This document shows positions 5,663 to 6,705 of a DNA stretch of 6,705 nt, in pieces. Source of the stretch: Candidatus Dadabacteria bacterium (GTDB taxonomy: Bacteria > Desulfobacterota_D > UBA1144 > Nemesobacterales > UBA2774); contig JAHKKQ010000179.1 in the NCBI GenBank assembly GCA_020027805.1, positions 1-6,705 on the forward strand. The letters run 5' to 3'. A program made the position numbers and the translations under genes. The first letter of the stretch is position 1. Each line of letters starts with the position of its first letter. The notes under the pieces are model-generated. The model had not been told where the DNA came from. It did not search any database and was given only the letters and a program-made list of their open reading frames with translations.

Positions 5663-6705
5663 TTTCTCTTCCCGCGCCCGGGTCCCGGGCCCGAACCCTG
5701 CCGCGGCTCCGGTACGACGTCAATCGTCATTCGCTTACCTGCCCTGATTATAACTAGCTCAACGGGTACTCCCGGTTTAGATACCGCGAGCGCACTCAGA
5801 TAATCGTATGCATTTTCTATCTTTATCCCGTCGAGCTCGATTATCGTGTCATTCTTCGCAAGTCCCGATCTCCCGGCAGGACTGTCCTTTTTTACGCCGG
5901 AGAGCCGCACTCCTTTTTCACGGCTCGCATAATCGGGCATTGTTCCCAGGTAGACATTCAGCCCGGGCGGTCCCTTATATGCATCTCTCCCTCCCGAGAA
6001 CGCGATTTTCTCCCTGTCATCGCCCAGCTCCGTAACGAGATTCGCGATAAGCTCCAGGACCTTTACCTCGCCCCCCGCGTTTATCTTCTGCCAGTCATCG
6101 CCGGGCGTGTGATAGCCCTCATGAAGCCCGGTAAAAAAGAGGACAGCCGGTATATCATCGGCGAAAAAAACTGTCTGGTCGCTCGGTCCGAACGCAGAGT
6201 CCATGTAGGTCAAATCGAGGCCGATCCCGGAATTCGACTTGCCGATCAAGCCTTCCCACACTTTCGAAGAGCCGACCCCTATAGCCGTGAGCTTATTCCC
6301 AGTGAGCCTGCCTATCATATCCATGTTTATCATCGCTATGGTATTTTCGGCGGGAAATTTAGGATGTTCTATGTAGTACGAGGAGCCCAGGAGACCGATT
6401 TCTTCTCCCGAAAACGCTATAAACAAGAGACTCCTCTTTAAGCGGTGCCGGCTGCGGGCAAAATACTCGCCCAATTCGAGAAGGCCCGACACGCCCGAGG
6501 CATTATCGTCGGCGCCATTATAGATCCCGTCCTTTCCGAGGTCTGGTGCAGCATATTTTTCACCGCCCCCGAGGTGGTCATAGTGCGCGCCGATTACTAT
6601 AACCTCGTTTTTGAGCCCGGGGTGGCTTCCGGGAAGGAACCCGATCACGTTAGAGCTGTCGCCCCGGACCGTGATTATCTCGATCCCAATCTCCGCTGCC
6701 GACCC
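5638..6705 (-). CDS. M28-family zinc metallopeptidase with C-terminal PDZ domain, 5' end missing
   Basis: The frame is open from the right edge (355 codons visible). The GTG at 6648 is probably internal, because GIEIITVRGDSSNVIG continues the family pattern upstream of it. Counting from the edge, the two-zinc ligands of M28 peptidases are all present: H41 in GAHYDHLG, D67 in GADDNASG, E102 with general base E101 in SGEEIGLLG, D129 in INMDMIGR, and H199 in GYHTPGDDW. Residues about 249-340 form a PDZ domain (GVRLSGVKKDSPAGRSGL, then DTIIELDGIKI). The protein ends in a Gly/Pro/Arg-rich tail. M28 enzymes are mostly aminopeptidases, and those with a PDZ domain are typically exported, often with a protease-associated domain, but the signal region lies outside the window. 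It is convergent with the flavin-reductase-like gene. Confidence 0.93.
   Translation of the reverse strand, partial: GSAAEIGIEIITVRGDSSNVIGFLPGSHPGLKNEVIVIGAHYDHLGGGEKYAAPDLGKDGIYNGADDNASGVSGLLELGEYFARSRHRLKRSLLFIAFSGEEIGLLGSSYYIEHPKFPAENTIAMINMDMIGRLTGNKLTAIGVGSSKVWEGLIGKSNSGIGLDLTYMDSAFGPSDQTVFFADDIPAVLFFTGLHEGYHTPGDDWQKINAGGEVKVLELIANLVTELGDDREKIAFSGGRDAYKGPPGLNVYLGTMPDYASREKGVRLSGVKKDSPAGRSGLAKNDTIIELDGIKIENAYDYLSALAVSKPGVPVELVIIRAGKRMTIDVVPEPRQGSGPGPGRGKRNYRGSQGE
5676..5690. repeat. GC-only palindrome at the convergent gene ends
   Basis: GCCCGGG, T, CCCGGGC forms a perfect 7-base inverted repeat around one base, 14 bases after the plus-strand stop codon and inside the last codons of the M28 gene (its Gly/Pro tail). 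It lacks a T-tract on either side, so it is at best a weak or Rho-assisted terminator for the plus-strand gene. Codon constraint of a Gly/Pro repeat may be enough to explain it. Confidence 0.45.

Noticed and set aside
5638..6648. GTG at 6648 as the true start of the M28 peptidase
   Set aside because: The frame remains open to the right edge and the upstream residues continue the M28 family pattern, so the gene is cut by the window instead of starting here.

Overview
The window reads as a piece of chromosome from a Gram-negative (diderm) bacterium of roughly balanced GC content. Three genes encode outer-membrane-type lipoproteins, one encodes a probable outer-membrane protein, and the left edge carries the start of an F-type ATP synthase operon. 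A hemL-AtpZ-AtpI arrangement next to Pal/CpoB lipoproteins brings to mind deltaproteobacteria-like lineages (Desulfobacterota, Dadabacteria and relatives). That is a recollection of gene neighbourhoods, not a computed placement.

Left block (1-1756, minus strand): a sigma70-like promoter at 1728-1756 drives hemL (glutamate-1-semialdehyde aminomutase, tetrapyrrole synthesis). hemL overlaps atpZ by 4 bases, and atpZ overlaps the start of atpI by 29 bases. atpI runs off the left edge, presumably into the F0 genes. Tetrapyrrole supply and ATP synthase assembly would therefore share one transcript.

Middle block (1789-4107, minus strand): a cell-envelope lipoprotein operon. It holds a Pal-like lipoprotein with a helical linker (3342-4040), a CpoB/YbgF-like coiled-coil plus TPR lipoprotein (2598-3332), and a second Pal-like lipoprotein (1906-2537). 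The operon ends at a near-textbook intrinsic terminator (1789-1824). The second Pal gene is not readable in one frame: its lipoprotein N-terminus and its OmpA domain lie in different frames that meet around a proline-coding C-rich tract. TolQ, TolR, TolA and TolB are not in the window. The parts present fit the peptidoglycan-binding, outer-membrane side of a Tol-Pal-type system.

Right block (4194-6705): diverging from the lipoprotein operon, the plus strand carries a DUF3943-like probable outer-membrane protein (4221-5009) and a flavin-reductase-fold protein (5078-5662). The latter overlaps tail to tail by 25 bases with a minus-strand M28 metallopeptidase-PDZ gene (5638-6705) that enters from the right edge.

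I see no RNA genes, CRISPR arrays, insertion sequences or phage signatures. The window looks like conserved housekeeping and envelope genes. The most unusual item is the frame-disrupted second Pal gene, not a new system.
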